A stretch of 64,000 nucleotides of DNA from Plectosphaerella cucumerina (lineage: Eukaryota > Ascomycota > Sordariomycetes > Glomerellales > Plectosphaerellaceae): the NCBI GenBank assembly GCA_020746995.1, contig JAGPXD010000007.1:2170001-2234000 (forward strand). The letters are read 5' to 3'. Below the pieces are notes generated by a model. The model ran no database searches, was not told the origin of the DNA, and saw only the letters and a list, made by a program, of their open reading frames with translations. A program made the translations under genes and the position numbers. Positions 9,672 to 19,993 of this stretch are shown here, one piece after another; position 1 is the stretch's first letter, and each line of letters opens with the position of its first letter.

Positions 9672-10465
9672 GTGAAGAGTACAACACGCAAGATGCATGC
9701 CAGCTTGTTGAAGGTGTAGAGAGATCAGGTTCCGACTCTGCCACATCTTGGTTGGGATCCACAGATGCGGTGCAGGCGCACTTTGTATTATATTAGGTTC
9801 TTCACGTAGAGATAGATCGACGTAAACCGGGCCGGCCACTGGCTACGAATAATTCTGCTTCACCCATTTCATTCTCTTCACCCACTGGCTGCAGATACTC
9901 GAACAGGCCCTCGTCATTACCGCTCCCGTCGGGCTTGGTAAGTATCCAAGGTGGGTAGAGACATTTGGCCATCGGATCTTCTCTTATCTTGAAACAGGCT
10001 CAGGTTCAAGTCGGTGCCGGTGGTCCGTGCTCATGATTAGCTCCTGTCACGGTTGCGTTGCCTAGCAACGGCCTGTTGGAGCATGTAGCTACCCCTGTCA
10101 ACAAGCCAAAGCCGTCCCGCCAATCCCACGTCATGGCTTGACGACTTCCGACAGCTGGGCACCTACAAACTCTCGAAACTGTTGTTAGGCACCGCTCTGT
10201 TGTTGGTGACCAGCGTCCATATCAGTCGCCCGTCGCGCCATTCAGCACAGCTCTACGCACGATTGTATGATGCTTTACTCCAGACTTTGTTTCTGAAATA
10301 TAGTTCACCCCACTGGCGCATCGATTTGCGTCCCCAACTGGCAGTGTTCGGGCCTTGCCCACTCATCCTTGGCTCTGAATTCCTCAGCGCAAGACATCAG
10401 GCCGGACCGGTCACCCACTCAATTTTACGTCCCCGCACCACATTCCAGTCGACACCAAGGGTTCG
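9672..10465. other. Intergenic region upstream of the large coiled-coil gene
   Basis: About 790 bases with no gene I can support. It holds the 3' UTR of GGC1 and the promoter of the next gene, including the X-box-like site listed separately. Pyrimidine-rich tracts precede the start at 10466. Confidence 0.5.
10057..10069. promoter_or_regulatory. RFX X-box-like palindrome GTTGCCTAGCAAC
   Basis: A perfect 13-bp inverted repeat (GTTGC, CTA, GCAAC), 397 bases upstream of the coiled-coil gene. It matches the half-sites of the RFX X-box, bound in fungi by Crt1/Rfx1-type DNA-damage and cell-cycle regulators. Binding is inferred from the motif alone. Confidence 0.45.
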
Positions 10466-13400
10466 ATGATGATGCACTCGCTGCCGGATCGCGACACGCC
10501 GCGGGACGCCGAGCGGCCGCCGCTGAGCCACGCAGCCTCCATCTCCTCTGACCAAGGCCGAGCCTTGATCCCCATGTACGACTCCAACCCCTCGCTGACG
10601 ATGCGGCCGACTTCGCATGCTACCATCCGACTAACTCGAAGTGCTAGGTGGGATAGCTCTGATCCCGACCGAGCCCCCCCTCCTCTTCCTCTGAACCCCC
10701 AATCGCCAACAGTATCTCCACGCAAAGGAACCTCCGCCGCGATACAGACAGCCCATGCAACCCTGGCCGAAAGGGCACGAGAGAGTAGCGGCCACGGCAC
10801 ACAGAGCTCGATCAGCAAGCGTCAAGGGGACATGTCGCCGGAGAAATCGCTGGTGAAAAGTACACACCACCGCCGCATGCAGTCACTTCAAAATGGAACT
10901 GTCAGGGATATGAGCATGCTCCTCGAGGGAGGCGCACAACGACCCTGCTCGCCAGGCCAGGCCAGGCCAACCGACAGAACCTTGCGATCTTCGACACCGG
11001 CAAGGTCCGCAGATGGAAGTGGTGACTTTGGGCAACCAGAGCGAGACCTTTTCGTCGTTTCGCCAGTCCCCGGACCGAGCCTTACGCCCATCGTGCGTCC
11101 CATCGTGAGACGGACTACCCAACAGAGCATACTAGGGGAAAATACGCCTCCTCAGTCAGCCACGATGCTTGCTCTACAAAACGCCCCCGCACAAGCTCCG
11201 CGGAAGCCAGACCCGCCCGCACCGAGCACCGTTGGTACGACTGGGACGACTGTTCAACCCCAGGGTCATCCCGACTCTTCTAAGCCACTGCCGAATATCG
11301 ACGGACTTTCCAACCAGATCCTGAGCTTGACCAGCATCGCCACAGCACTCCAAAAGGACATTGCTCAGCTAAGCAGGCGTAGCCGCGACAACGCGACCGA
11401 CCTACTCAGTCTGAAAGAAGCCACCAATGCCCGCGACGAGGACATTCGCAGGAGCCTTCGCGAAGTCATAACAAACTTCCACGAAAGTCCTCGCCGCGAC
11501 TCTCGTGATGGCACAGGTCTCTTGCTCGACAACAAACCACACCAGCACCATGCACCACCGACCCTCTCCAAAGGGCCCAAACCATACTCCCTGCCGCGAA
11601 TCCCGTCTCTGAGTAGCCTGGCTGCATCGATCGACCGGGATTCTCTGAGCACACCATCCCTCTGTGCCCACGATGCTTCTGGTACTATTGCCATTCTCGA
11701 GAAGATCCTCAGAGATATGGGCACAAAGCAGGGAAACGAACTCCTCCTAAGCCGCCTGGCTCATGTATCAGAACGGTTGTCTGGTCTAGCCTCGGCTGAC
11801 AGGGTTGAGAAGTTGATTTCCCTGGCGCAGCGCGCAGTTGAAGAGGCTGCGGAGCGCAACTCGTTCCATAACGAGACCAGGTCAGCCGAGAGAGGCTTGG
11901 GCTTGACCACTGAGGCCTACTCCCCCCGGCGCGCGGAGAATGCCACCGGTGTGGTGGCACAGCGGAACTTGAACAGCCAGCGGCCCGTCACCCCGCCTCA
12001 GAAGGGCACAGAACTCGTCACCGAGGATGTTGTCAAGATCATCCGCTCCATCAAGGACAGCGTGTCTCAGAGTGGAGGCTTGACAGCTGAGGTTAAGGCC
12101 CTGGTTCGGGAGCTCAGGGGCGAAGTCTTGGGCATGGGGCGCGAAATCGGGAGAAGACTTGAGCTGGCCAACCAAGAAAACCAGCAGAGCGCGAAAGAAC
12201 CCTCGCCCGACACGCAGATACAACAAGCCATCGACGAAGGCTTGGCCCAGCTGGGCAGTCAGATGAGCCAGCTCATTGAGGCACAACAAGAACACATGGC
12301 AACAACTGCCGCGCCTGCAGTCAACGACGTTGACTACCAGGAGGTGTACAACGCGATGCGGGCGGCCCTTCGCGATGCCAAAATCCCTGAAAGCATCGAC
12401 CACCGGCTTCCGGACGAGGACAAGCAGGACATTGTCCATGCTGTGAGAGCTGCCTGGGAGGAGGACAGGCCAGAGCCTGCTGGCTTGGGCCATGGCCTGC
12501 CGCAGGAAGAAATTCTCAACTATCTCAAGGAAGGGCTCCAGGACTTCGTTGGTACTGACGAACGACTGACTGGCGCGACCCGCGAGGAGGTCTTCCAAGC
12601 CGTGGTAGAGGGCCTGAAGCACTTCTCGCCACCGCGTCTAGAATCCCAGCCAAGTCTTTCCCGAGACGAGATCCTGGACGCGGTCAGGGAGTGTCTGGAA
12701 GAATTTGAGTTCCCGGTCGCACCATCCGCAATCAATGCGGAACTGAGTCGTGACGACATGGTCCACGCCGTCAGAGAAGGCTTGAACGACTTCGAGTTCA
12801 AGAGTCTCGTCACCCAGCAAACTCCACCGTCAAACACCGATGAGATCGCCGATCGCCTGGATGAGATCAAAATTTCCATGCATGAGGCTTTCAAGACGGT
12901 TTCCGAGGAAGCCAAGCAGAATATGGCCGCGAATGGCCGCGACACGGAGCAGGTGCTCGACGCGACCAAGGATGGTCTTGAAAGACTGCGCGCCGACCTT
13001 GAGCAGTATCTCCATCAGATTCTGGCCAACTCTAGCTCAACGGTCTCACCAGAGCTTCTCACGACAGTTTCTCGCTCCGTGGACGATTTCCGGGACGAAC
13101 TCTCCGGCTTGGTCGCCAAATCAACGGATGACACCCGGGCTTTGATCGAAGAGCGCCTTGGCGTCATTCACGAGACTGTCAACTCATCCATGGTCCCAGC
13201 GTCGCCTCAAACCAACCATGTCGAGATCATCGATGCCGTGAGAAACGGAGTGGATGCGTTGAGAGCAGAGCTGCACCGCCCGCTTGCCGGCACGACGGAA
13301 ATTCTGGACGCTCTGCATGAGGGCATGGCCGACTTACGCACCAGTGTGGACAAAGTTGGCAACAGACCTGTCGACCTCACTGCAAATGACGAAATCCTGG

Positions 13401-16171
13401 ATGCCTTGAAGACCGGTCTGGACGGCGTGCGGGCCGACATTGATGCCCTCCGTGAGCAGGCACGCGAGACGACCGCGGTGACCGCAATGGCCGACACAGC
13501 CGTCGTGCCCGCGGAACCGAATAATGTTCTCCAACATGAAGACATCAAGAACCTCGAAATCATGATCACCCAGCTACGCATCAAACTCGAGGCAATGTCT
13601 CCAGAATCAGAGCCAGTCGTCACAGGGGAAGACACCGTCTCCAAGGAGGATATCTCGCGTCTGGAGGATGTCATTGGACAAATTGCCGAATCCGTCAAGG
13701 CGCTCAACGACGAGAAGCCGCCTGCTGCTGCCGCAGGAACTGACTCGGCCACCAGAGAAGACGTCGAGGCCATTGAGACCATTCTGCGCAACACCAAAGC
13801 CAAGCTCGATGACCTCATAGATGGGGACGAGGCAGTCCGCAAAGAACACATTGACAGCCTACACAACCTCCTCAGCGAAACTTGCGGTACGATTGGAGGC
13901 CTCGGGGAAAGATTTGACAACTTGCCCCAGAAGGACCAGATGGTCTCGCTCGAAGAGACTTTGGCCAAGGTCGTTTCCGAATTCGAGGCCTTGAAGGAAC
14001 GGGCTCTCGAGGAGACCAGCAACCCTGACCGGGTGACCAAGGAGAACATCGAGGCGGTAGAGGGACTATGCCGTGACATCAAGGCCACGATCGACGACAA
14101 CTTCACCACCGGCCTCGGAACGCTCGCGTCTGCCGAGGATGCACAAATCATATCAGCAACCGTCGAAGAGCTGAAGGAGCGACTTGACGCTTTCGACGAA
14201 TCCAACAGGAAGGCTCTCGAAGACCGCCAGGCCGAGATTGTCGGCGTCGGGGAGCGAGTTTCCGACGTCAAGGGTGTCCTCGACGAGTTCTACAACCTAG
14301 CGAAGCTCAAGTTCGACGAGGGAGCGGTCGGGATTGAAGGCCTCGAAAAGCTCCTTGAGGGCGTGATCAAGGATGTCAGCCAGACCCCGACTATGGTCCA
14401 GGATCTCAAGGAGCTTTCAGACTTGATGAAGGCCGAGTTTGAGGAGTCGAGGGCTGCCGTCGTTGGCGCAAAGCTGGATGCCGACGAGAAACTTCAGCAG
14501 TCCAACGAGTCTCTTGCCACCAAGATCGACGAGAAGATGGCCGAGTTGCTGTCGAAATACGCCGAGTTGCAAGATACAGCGGATGAACGCGCCAAGGCCA
14601 GCGAGGCTCGAGAACTAGAGGCCAACCAAACTCTTCTGGCCAGCAAGACGGTGACGGATGAGCTGAAATCCCTCGTCGACACGCTTGGGGTTGCTGTCAC
14701 CGATTCTCTGGAGAAAACAGAGGAGGCTTCCAAGACTGTCTTTGACAAAGTCGAGGAATTTGCGGCCCGAGCTGAGGAGAGCCACGCCGACAATATTTCC
14801 CACCACCAGCAGACCCGCGATGAGGTCAAGCTGACGACTGGTGTGCTCGGTGAACTGCAAAGCCAGGTTGTGGCATTCCAACCGAAAGTTCTCGACGCTG
14901 TGGCCGAGGTCCTGCTCGTTGTTGGACAACACTTCGAGCATTCCAAGGCTTCAACCGCGGAAATCGAGAACAAGATCGTCACAACGCAGAAAGCCGAACC
15001 GCCACTCCTACCTCCTGTCGAAAAGTATGATGACACCACCATGCAAGAGAAGCTTGACCGGCTCGTTGGTCATGCAGCTGTCGCCGAGACCATGCAAGAG
15101 AAGCTTGACCGGCTCGTTGGCCATGCAGCCGTCGCGGAGAGGGCCTTTGGGCAGTTCGACGCACTGGACCTTCTGCATAAGAGGTTCACACAGGCCGCCG
15201 ACGAGATATCAGCATTCCTCGAAAGTCAGACAAAACACATTGCCGAGGTCGGCGCCGATCGCGAAAAGACGCTGCAGGAGACTACGATTGCGCTGGAGCG
15301 CCAGTCAGCCCAGCGAGAGCTCGTAGAGGCCAATGTGGTCGCCCTCCGGGACGAGGAGAGCCAGCTGAAGCAGTCCATCCAAGGACTGAAGAATGAGCAT
15401 GAGCAGATGGCTCGACAGAAGTCCAAAATGGCAGCAGACTTGTCGTCACTGGAAACAGCTCTCCGGCTTCGACGCGAGGAGCTCCATGATATGGAGGCTC
15501 GCGCCGAGGGACTTGAACGGCGAATTCTTGAAGGCGTCATGGACCACTCCCGGGTGCTGCTGATGTCCAAAGCTGCCAGAACTCAAGAATCTATGAGCCG
15601 AAAGCGAGTCAGGCCTCAAAAGCCCGATGTCGAAGCGCCGACCTCGACGCCTCGGTCGAGCGTGCCAATCGCGCTGTCGACAAAACGCAACCTCGCGCCT
15701 CCCCGGGAAAACCCCCAGGCTCGCCGGATTCTATCCTTGAGTCAAATTAACAACAACACGGTGGCGTCTGGGGTGAAGCGTAGCCAGAGCGTACGCACTC
15801 CGGCAGCTCGCGCGCTTCGCAAACGCAGCTGGGCTGGCGGCGCTCCGGGGGACGGCCATAGTGCCGACAAGGAAAACGTGTCCAGCAGGGGCATCGACGA
15901 AGAATCCGACATGGACGTACAAGGGACTCACACGCCGCTTCGTCCCTTGTCCACCATCGCAGGGTCAACGATTGATGACGAACACAGCGACCTTGACGCC
16001 CTTCGAAGAAGCAGTCATGGCACCACTGTCATCACCGAGGATATAGCTGACGACAGCATGATTGATGAGATTGATCATCGTCTGGAAGGGGATTACGATG
16101 ATGAGACCATGCCCAGTGGAGGCAGCCCAGGCAATGGCCTTGTTCTGTACGGCGAAGGCAAAGTCGTGTAG
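10466..16171 (+). CDS. Large intronless coiled-coil protein, 1,901 aa, fungal 'chromosome segregation ATPase-like' type
   Basis: One uninterrupted frame. The N-terminal ~280 residues are disordered and Ser/Pro-rich, with RWDSSDPDRAPPPLPLNP, a phrase I associate with conserved but uncharacterised fungal proteins. About residues 580-990 consist of repeated short helical modules of the form (E)ILDAVREGL..(F/L), at least ten copies. Residues ~1000-1720 are heptad-rich coiled coil with a tandem 17-residue duplication near 1525-1558. The basic C-terminal tail (RALRKRSWAGG) is followed by DKENVSS, a KEN-box candidate, and an acidic end. No Walker A/B ATP site is visible, so despite names given to relatives it is probably not an ATPase. 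A cytoskeletal, septum or chromosome scaffold role is possible but unproven. Confidence 0.85.
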   Translation: MMMHSLPDRDTPRDAERPPLSHAASISSDQGRALIPMYDSNPSLTMRPTSHATIRLTRSARWDSSDPDRAPPPLPLNPQSPTVSPRKGTSAAIQTAHATLAERARESSGHGTQSSISKRQGDMSPEKSLVKSTHHRRMQSLQNGTVRDMSMLLEGGAQRPCSPGQARPTDRTLRSSTPARSADGSGDFGQPERDLFVVSPVPGPSLTPIVRPIVRRTTQQSILGENTPPQSATMLALQNAPAQAPRKPDPPAPSTVGTTGTTVQPQGHPDSSKPLPNIDGLSNQILSLTSIATALQKDIAQLSRRSRDNATDLLSLKEATNARDEDIRRSLREVITNFHESPRRDSRDGTGLLLDNKPHQHHAPPTLSKGPKPYSLPRIPSLSSLAASIDRDSLSTPSLCAHDASGTIAILEKILRDMGTKQGNELLLSRLAHVSERLSGLASADRVEKLISLAQRAVEEAAERNSFHNETRSAERGLGLTTEAYSPRRAENATGVVAQRNLNSQRPVTPPQKGTELVTEDVVKIIRSIKDSVSQSGGLTAEVKALVRELRGEVLGMGREIGRRLELANQENQQSAKEPSPDTQIQQAIDEGLAQLGSQMSQLIEAQQEHMATTAAPAVNDVDYQEVYNAMRAALRDAKIPESIDHRLPDEDKQDIVHAVRAAWEEDRPEPAGLGHGLPQEEILNYLKEGLQDFVGTDERLTGATREEVFQAVVEGLKHFSPPRLESQPSLSRDEILDAVRECLEEFEFPVAPSAINAELSRDDMVHAVREGLNDFEFKSLVTQQTPPSNTDEIADRLDEIKISMHEAFKTVSEEAKQNMAANGRDTEQVLDATKDGLERLRADLEQYLHQILANSSSTVSPELLTTVSRSVDDFRDELSGLVAKSTDDTRALIEERLGVIHETVNSSMVPASPQTNHVEIIDAVRNGVDALRAELHRPLAGTTEILDALHEGMADLRTSVDKVGNRPVDLTANDEILDALKTGLDGVRADIDALREQARETTAVTAMADTAVVPAEPNNVLQHEDIKNLEIMITQLRIKLEAMSPESEPVVTGEDTVSKEDISRLEDVIGQIAESVKALNDEKPPAAAAGTDSATREDVEAIETILRNTKAKLDDLIDGDEAVRKEHIDSLHNLLSETCGTIGGLGERFDNLPQKDQMVSLEETLAKVVSEFEALKERALEETSNPDRVTKENIEAVEGLCRDIKATIDDNFTTGLGTLASAEDAQIISATVEELKERLDAFDESNRKALEDRQAEIVGVGERVSDVKGVLDEFYNLAKLKFDEGAVGIEGLEKLLEGVIKDVSQTPTMVQDLKELSDLMKAEFEESRAAVVGAKLDADEKLQQSNESLATKIDEKMAELLSKYAELQDTADERAKASEARELEANQTLLASKTVTDELKSLVDTLGVAVTDSLEKTEEASKTVFDKVEEFAARAEESHADNISHHQQTRDEVKLTTGVLGELQSQVVAFQPKVLDAVAEVLLVVGQHFEHSKASTAEIENKIVTTQKAEPPLLPPVEKYDDTTMQEKLDRLVGHAAVAETMQEKLDRLVGHAAVAERAFGQFDALDLLHKRFTQAADEISAFLESQTKHIAEVGADREKTLQETTIALERQSAQRELVEANVVALRDEESQLKQSIQGLKNEHEQMARQKSKMAADLSSLETALRLRREELHDMEARAEGLERRILEGVMDHSRVLLMSKAARTQESMSRKRVRPQKPDVEAPTSTPRSSVPIALSTKRNLAPPRENPQARRILSLSQINNNTVASGVKRSQSVRTPAARALRKRSWAGGAPGDGHSADKENVSSRGIDEESDMDVQGTHTPLRPLSTIAGSTIDDEHSDLDALRRSSHGTTVITEDIADDSMIDEIDHRLEGDYDDETMPSGGSPGNGLVLYGEGKVV
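12220..13460 (+). repeat. Degenerate protein repeats '(E)ILDAVREGL' in the coiled-coil gene
   Basis: Successive modules read IQQAIDEGLAQL, DIVHAVRAAWEED, EILNYLKEGLQDF, EVFQAVVEGLKHF, EILDAVRECLEEF, DMVHAVREGLNDF, QVLDATKDGLERL, IIDAVRNGVDALR, EILDALHEGMADLR and EILDALKTGLDGVR. Spacing is roughly 25-60 residues. The DNA has diverged, so the repeat is seen at protein level. Confidence 0.75.
15038..15139 (+). repeat. Tandem 51-bp coding duplication
   Basis: Two adjacent 51-bp units (15038-15088 and 15089-15139) encode the same 17 residues, TMQEKLDRLVGHAAVAE. They differ at three third-codon positions, all synonymous. Confidence 0.9.
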
Positions 16172-16423
16172 GTGGATTATGGGGAAGCGAGATGCTCGCT
16201 CGGCTGCAAGCATCGACAACGGGAATGGGGGTGGTTCATGAAGACTCACCAGTGGTAGTTAGTTTGTTCTATTGACTCTGTGGGCGTTGGGAAGTTTGTT
16301 GATACAGTATTGTCTATACTCTGGCCGAGCCTGTCTAGTCTTACATGAAGTTACCAGCAACCACGTTTCTACAATTCTTCCGCGACTGTCTACTCTTACA
16401 TGATGGTACCTGCAGACACTTTT

Positions 16424-17941
16424 CTACACGTCCCCGCGACTCTCAATGCTGATATGGCGACGTCCGTTCATCCAAGGTTGCAAACACTCGGGAATCGATA
16501 CCGAGCGCGTCTGCTCATCCCAACCAGTCTCGAGCAATGCGGCCAAGACGCGTGGTACCGCGAGTGCTGTGCCGTTCACAGTCCACGGGAAGAGCAATTG
16601 ACCGTCGCATTTGGTCCTGGTAGAAAGCCTCCGGGTCTGGTAGTCGGTACAGATACTGGCTGAGGTGACCTCACCCCATCCACCACCCGTTTGCAGGCGT
16701 GAGGGGAAGAAGGCCTCAATGTCGATCTTCCGGGCTGCCGATGCTCCAAGGTCAGTGGTCGGCATCTCCAACACACGACAAGTGAGGCCCAGGGAATCGA
16801 GTATCTCCGTCTGCATGTCCACCATTTCGTCAAAAACGTCGGTCGTCTCCTGCGAGTCGGGAGGCGTCCAGGCAAAAAGCTCGACCTTGGTAAACTCGTG
16901 GACTCTGTAAAGACCCCTAGTGCTGGCACCACGGGCGCCGGCCTCGGCACGATAACACCTCGACACGGCGACTCGTTTCAGTGGGAGGCGAGACTCCTCA
17001 ATCGTAGAGTTGGCATGCATGCTTGCCAGCGGGATCTCTGATGTGCCGGCAAGGCAGAGTTCCGGTTTGCCACGCTCCGTGTCCTCGGCATCGCGGGCAA
17101 TGGTGTAGATTTGCTGTTCGTTGTTCTGGTCCCGCGGCTGAAATCCGCATGCAGCAGCCATGTGACTGTACACCATGGACGGGGGTGATACCTGGCGCCA
17201 GCCGTGACGCGTGGCGACAGCCAGGGCGTACTGAACAAGAGCCTGTTCCAACTGCGCACCCTCGTCGAGCAGGTAGTACCACCCCCAGCCCGATGTACTG
17301 CCGGCAGCCACAAAGTCAATGATGCCCAGCTCGGCGCCAATATCGACATGGGAACGTGAGGCTCCAGCTTTTGCCTCGGTAGCCTGATCGGAACTATCGG
17401 CATTGATCATGGTGAGAAGGCGTGGTTCGGTCCCAACAGGGGCCTCCTCGGCAGTGAGGTTGGGTATCGCAAAAGCGAGGGCCTCCATTTCATCAACGAG
17501 TGTTGCTTCCTCTTCTTCGACTGCAGAAAGTTGACTCTTGATGCTCTTGGCTTCAGCAATGATTGTTTCGCGAGATAGGTTCGCGATGTCTCCGAGATTG
17601 TCGTCGCTTTGGTTGGATTTGACTGGTTTCGCAATGTGACGTCGCAGCAAGTTTGACCTCTCGCGCAGCCTCCGATTGCTCGTCTGAAGCTCCTGCCACC
17701 TGGCAAATAGATCGTTGATCCGAGCCGGGTAATAGCTCTGGGCCTCGTAGTTCCGGGCTCTGCAGTTCTCCGCGTGCATGTCTGCGTTCTCCCGAATGTG
17801 CTTGATATCCACCTTGACCTTGGGGGCCGTCGATGGTCGTTTGAGGTCGGCGAAAAGGCGCGGCATGCCAGGACGCCGCAGTCCTACTGCCACCCATGCG
17901 CCCCTACCACGGCCGGAGCACCTCGACAATGTGTGAATCAT
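16424..17941 (-). CDS. Mitochondrial seryl-tRNA synthetase
   Basis: Class II aminoacyl-tRNA synthetase that charges tRNA-Ser, single exon, 505 residues. The first ~35 residues are rich in Arg and lack acids, fitting a mitochondrial presequence. The N-terminal helical arm begins at VDIKHIRENADMH and runs as a coiled coil through ~residue 170. Catalytic motif 2 is seen as RCYRAEAGARG...GLYRVHEFTKVELF and motif 3 as NGTALAVPRVLAALLE. The serine/ATP-site phrase CLAGTSEIPLA is present. It converges with the coiled-coil gene (253 bp apart) and lies 165 bp downstream of the ARP gene on the same strand. Mitochondrial location is inferred from the N terminus. Confidence 0.93.
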   Translation of the reverse strand: MIHTLSRCSGRGRGAWVAVGLRRPGMPRLFADLKRPSTAPKVKVDIKHIRENADMHAENCRARNYEAQSYYPARINDLFARWQELQTSNRRLRERSNLLRRHIAKPVKSNQSDDNLGDIANLSRETIIAEAKSIKSQLSAVEEEEATLVDEMEALAFAIPNLTAEEAPVGTEPRLLTMINADSSDQATEAKAGASRSHVDIGAELGIIDFVAAGSTSGWGWYYLLDEGAQLEQALVQYALAVATRHGWRQVSPPSMVYSHMAAACGFQPRDQNNEQQIYTIARDAEDTERGKPELCLAGTSEIPLASMHANSTIEESRLPLKRVAVSRCYRAEAGARGASTRGLYRVHEFTKVELFAWTPPDSQETTDVFDEMVDMQTEILDSLGLTCRVLEMPTTDLGASAARKIDIEAFFPSRLQTGGGWGEVTSASICTDYQTRRLSTRTKCDGQLLFPWTVNGTALAVPRVLAALLETGWDEQTRSVSIPECLQPWMNGRRHISIESRGDV

Positions 17942-18105
17942 AATGTTGGTCTGAGCATGCCGAATTACAGTGAGCTGATGTTGCTGTGAGAAAAGTGAAC
18001 GGACGTGCGCCCTGGACGACTTGAGAAGGTCACCCGAGGCAGAGATGCTTATGTAAGGCTACAGGGCCGACCGGCCAGTACGCAAATTAACGGACGGCAA
18101 CCTAG

Positions 18106-19854
18106 CTAGTAAGAGCCCCAAGCGCCCAGCGTCCAAGATGAACCGCCTCCAGTCGCTCCTCGGATTACACCAGACCCGAGACTCTGGCGCTGCTGGGCCT
18201 TCAACTCCACCTCATTCGGCTTCGAAGCACCTTCTATGCCTTGCTGTATCCACACCTCTCGGTCCACCGTTGCGATGGGCACGGCTTTGAGCTGAATGGC
18301 CAAGCTGGCACCAGTCCAGGGTCCAAGACTGTCCAGAACCCTCAACTCACCGTGTAGACTGGAACGAGTGTCGTCCTTCGGGGCGCCCAGTGGATGGTCA
18401 GACGGGGCTGCTAGAGGGACACTGGTGCCGCTGCCATCCAGATGCCCGGCGGCAGAAGAGCCCCGTCCCCTCTCAGCCACACCGAGCGGTGTCCCTTCTG
18501 TTCTCGACTTGACAGTTTCGGCAGCCCTTCCAACCACGGCATCCCAGCCTCTGCTGCGTAGCATGTTCACGACCTCGTCATGAAGCCTTTGTTTGAGCCC
18601 TGGGATTTTCGCACAACCACCAGTGAAGATCAGCCGGGACATGCAAGTTGCGCGAGCGTCGATGGGCAATGAGAGCAGGTGGCGGTAAATCAGTTCCGGC
18701 AAAGGCATCTCCTCATCATCAAAAGACGACCTTGAATAGCTAGGAGCAATGAAGGTGTTCTCGCTGGGCTCAGCTAGACGCTTGATGTTGATAAATGCCG
18801 TCCTTGCCTTGCCGCCCGGCGAAGAGAGCATGTAACGGACCTGGCAAGCGTCCTCTTCGGGTGTATCCCTGGCCTGCACTTCGTTGTGCTCCTGTACTGT
18901 AGGCAGCGTTGCTTCGTGGTCAACACCCGACTTACGCATTGGCTGGGTCCATGAAGAACGCATGGCGACATCCTCGCATTCTTCGAAGCTAACAGTGCAC
19001 CTGTTAGACTGGTCTGTTGCATCCACCGCATCCAAGTCTTCTGTGAGGGTCTTGTGAACTTGTTGGACGAGGTGGCGGCCGCCTCTGGTGCTCCTCGTGT
19101 GGCGTATCTCGCGATACTCGTATACACTGGACACGGTGGTTCCAGCCCATCCCATGTCGACCACTGTAGCTGAACGTACACCTGCAGCTATGGCTGTCAT
19201 TACGGATGAAGAGGCCAGGGACACAGATGGCGCAGAGAATCGGTTGAACAGGGTGTCAAGTACGGTCGACAGCAGAGGGGTCGGAAAAGCAGGAGGCAAT
19301 ACAAGGCAAACGCGGCGTGGGCGGGAGTCGACGAGAAGGTGGCTACGCGTGATGTAAGACAGAAGTCGCAGTGCTAATGGTTCCACCGCCAGCTTGACTT
19401 ACTTGCAGAGCGCGTCACGCATGGCACGTTCGAGCTTGTCCGCAACAAGTCCCAGGTCCATGGAACGAATGTCCGGCGCCCAGTTCTCGTAGCGAGCGCT
19501 CCATTGGTCATTTGGCGACGCATTGGCGTCTTCTTCGCGCCTTGCATGTTGTAGCCAGGATGTAAAGTCACCCGTCCGTCTTTGATCAGAGGGCCCTGAT
19601 GACAGGGTAGCCTTGGGAGTTCCCTCGCCAGACAGTCCGATCCGCAAGTATCGAGTTCCCAATTCGACAATCAAGGTTTCTTCGTCTGCTCGGAGGCTGG
19701 ACGGCGAACCGAACACAGAGGAGGATCCGCGAACTGGTGTTTGAGGGCTTCCGGGTCCAGCTTGACCGGCAGCAATTGGCGACTGTGCGGCATCGGATCT
19801 GATATTCGCAACGGTACGGTGGGTATACGTCGGGCCTCCCGTCGAACTGGACAT
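18106..19854 (-). CDS. Actin-related protein of the Arp10/Arp11 dynactin group
   Basis: Pointed-end dynactin subunit, needed for dynein-driven nuclear and vesicle transport in hyphae; the Neurospora counterpart is ro-7. Two exons, 19854-19403 and 19342-18106, joined by a 60-nt intron (GTAAGT...CTTAC...GTAG), give 562 residues. Actin-fold signatures: phosphate-1-like VELGTRYLRIGLSGE, phosphate-2-like VVDMGWAGTTVSSVYEY and adenosine-site-like FTGGCAKIPGLKQRL. The first ~50 residues and an insert around residues 420-480 are low-complexity. The ATG at 19854 was chosen because the in-frame extension further upstream runs into a MITE terminal repeat and would encode transposon sequence. Arp10 versus Arp11 naming varies between fungi. 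Confidence 0.85.
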
Positions 19855-19993
19855 TGTGACCGAGAGCTTCGTAAGTGGTGTGTCTGGTGGTTGGGAGGTC
19901 AAGGAAGCCGAGGTCACTGAAGAGCCCGCGGGGCAGCTGAGGAGGGCCGAGAGTGGGTCTGATTGTCCAGGCATTGGGCAAGCACACCCTGTA

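Noticed and set aside
13207..14271. 354-codon minus-strand open frame inside the coiled-coil gene
   Set aside because: Ser/Arg/Thr-rich shadow of a heptad-rich GC-rich sense frame; no domain, and the sense strand is clearly coding.
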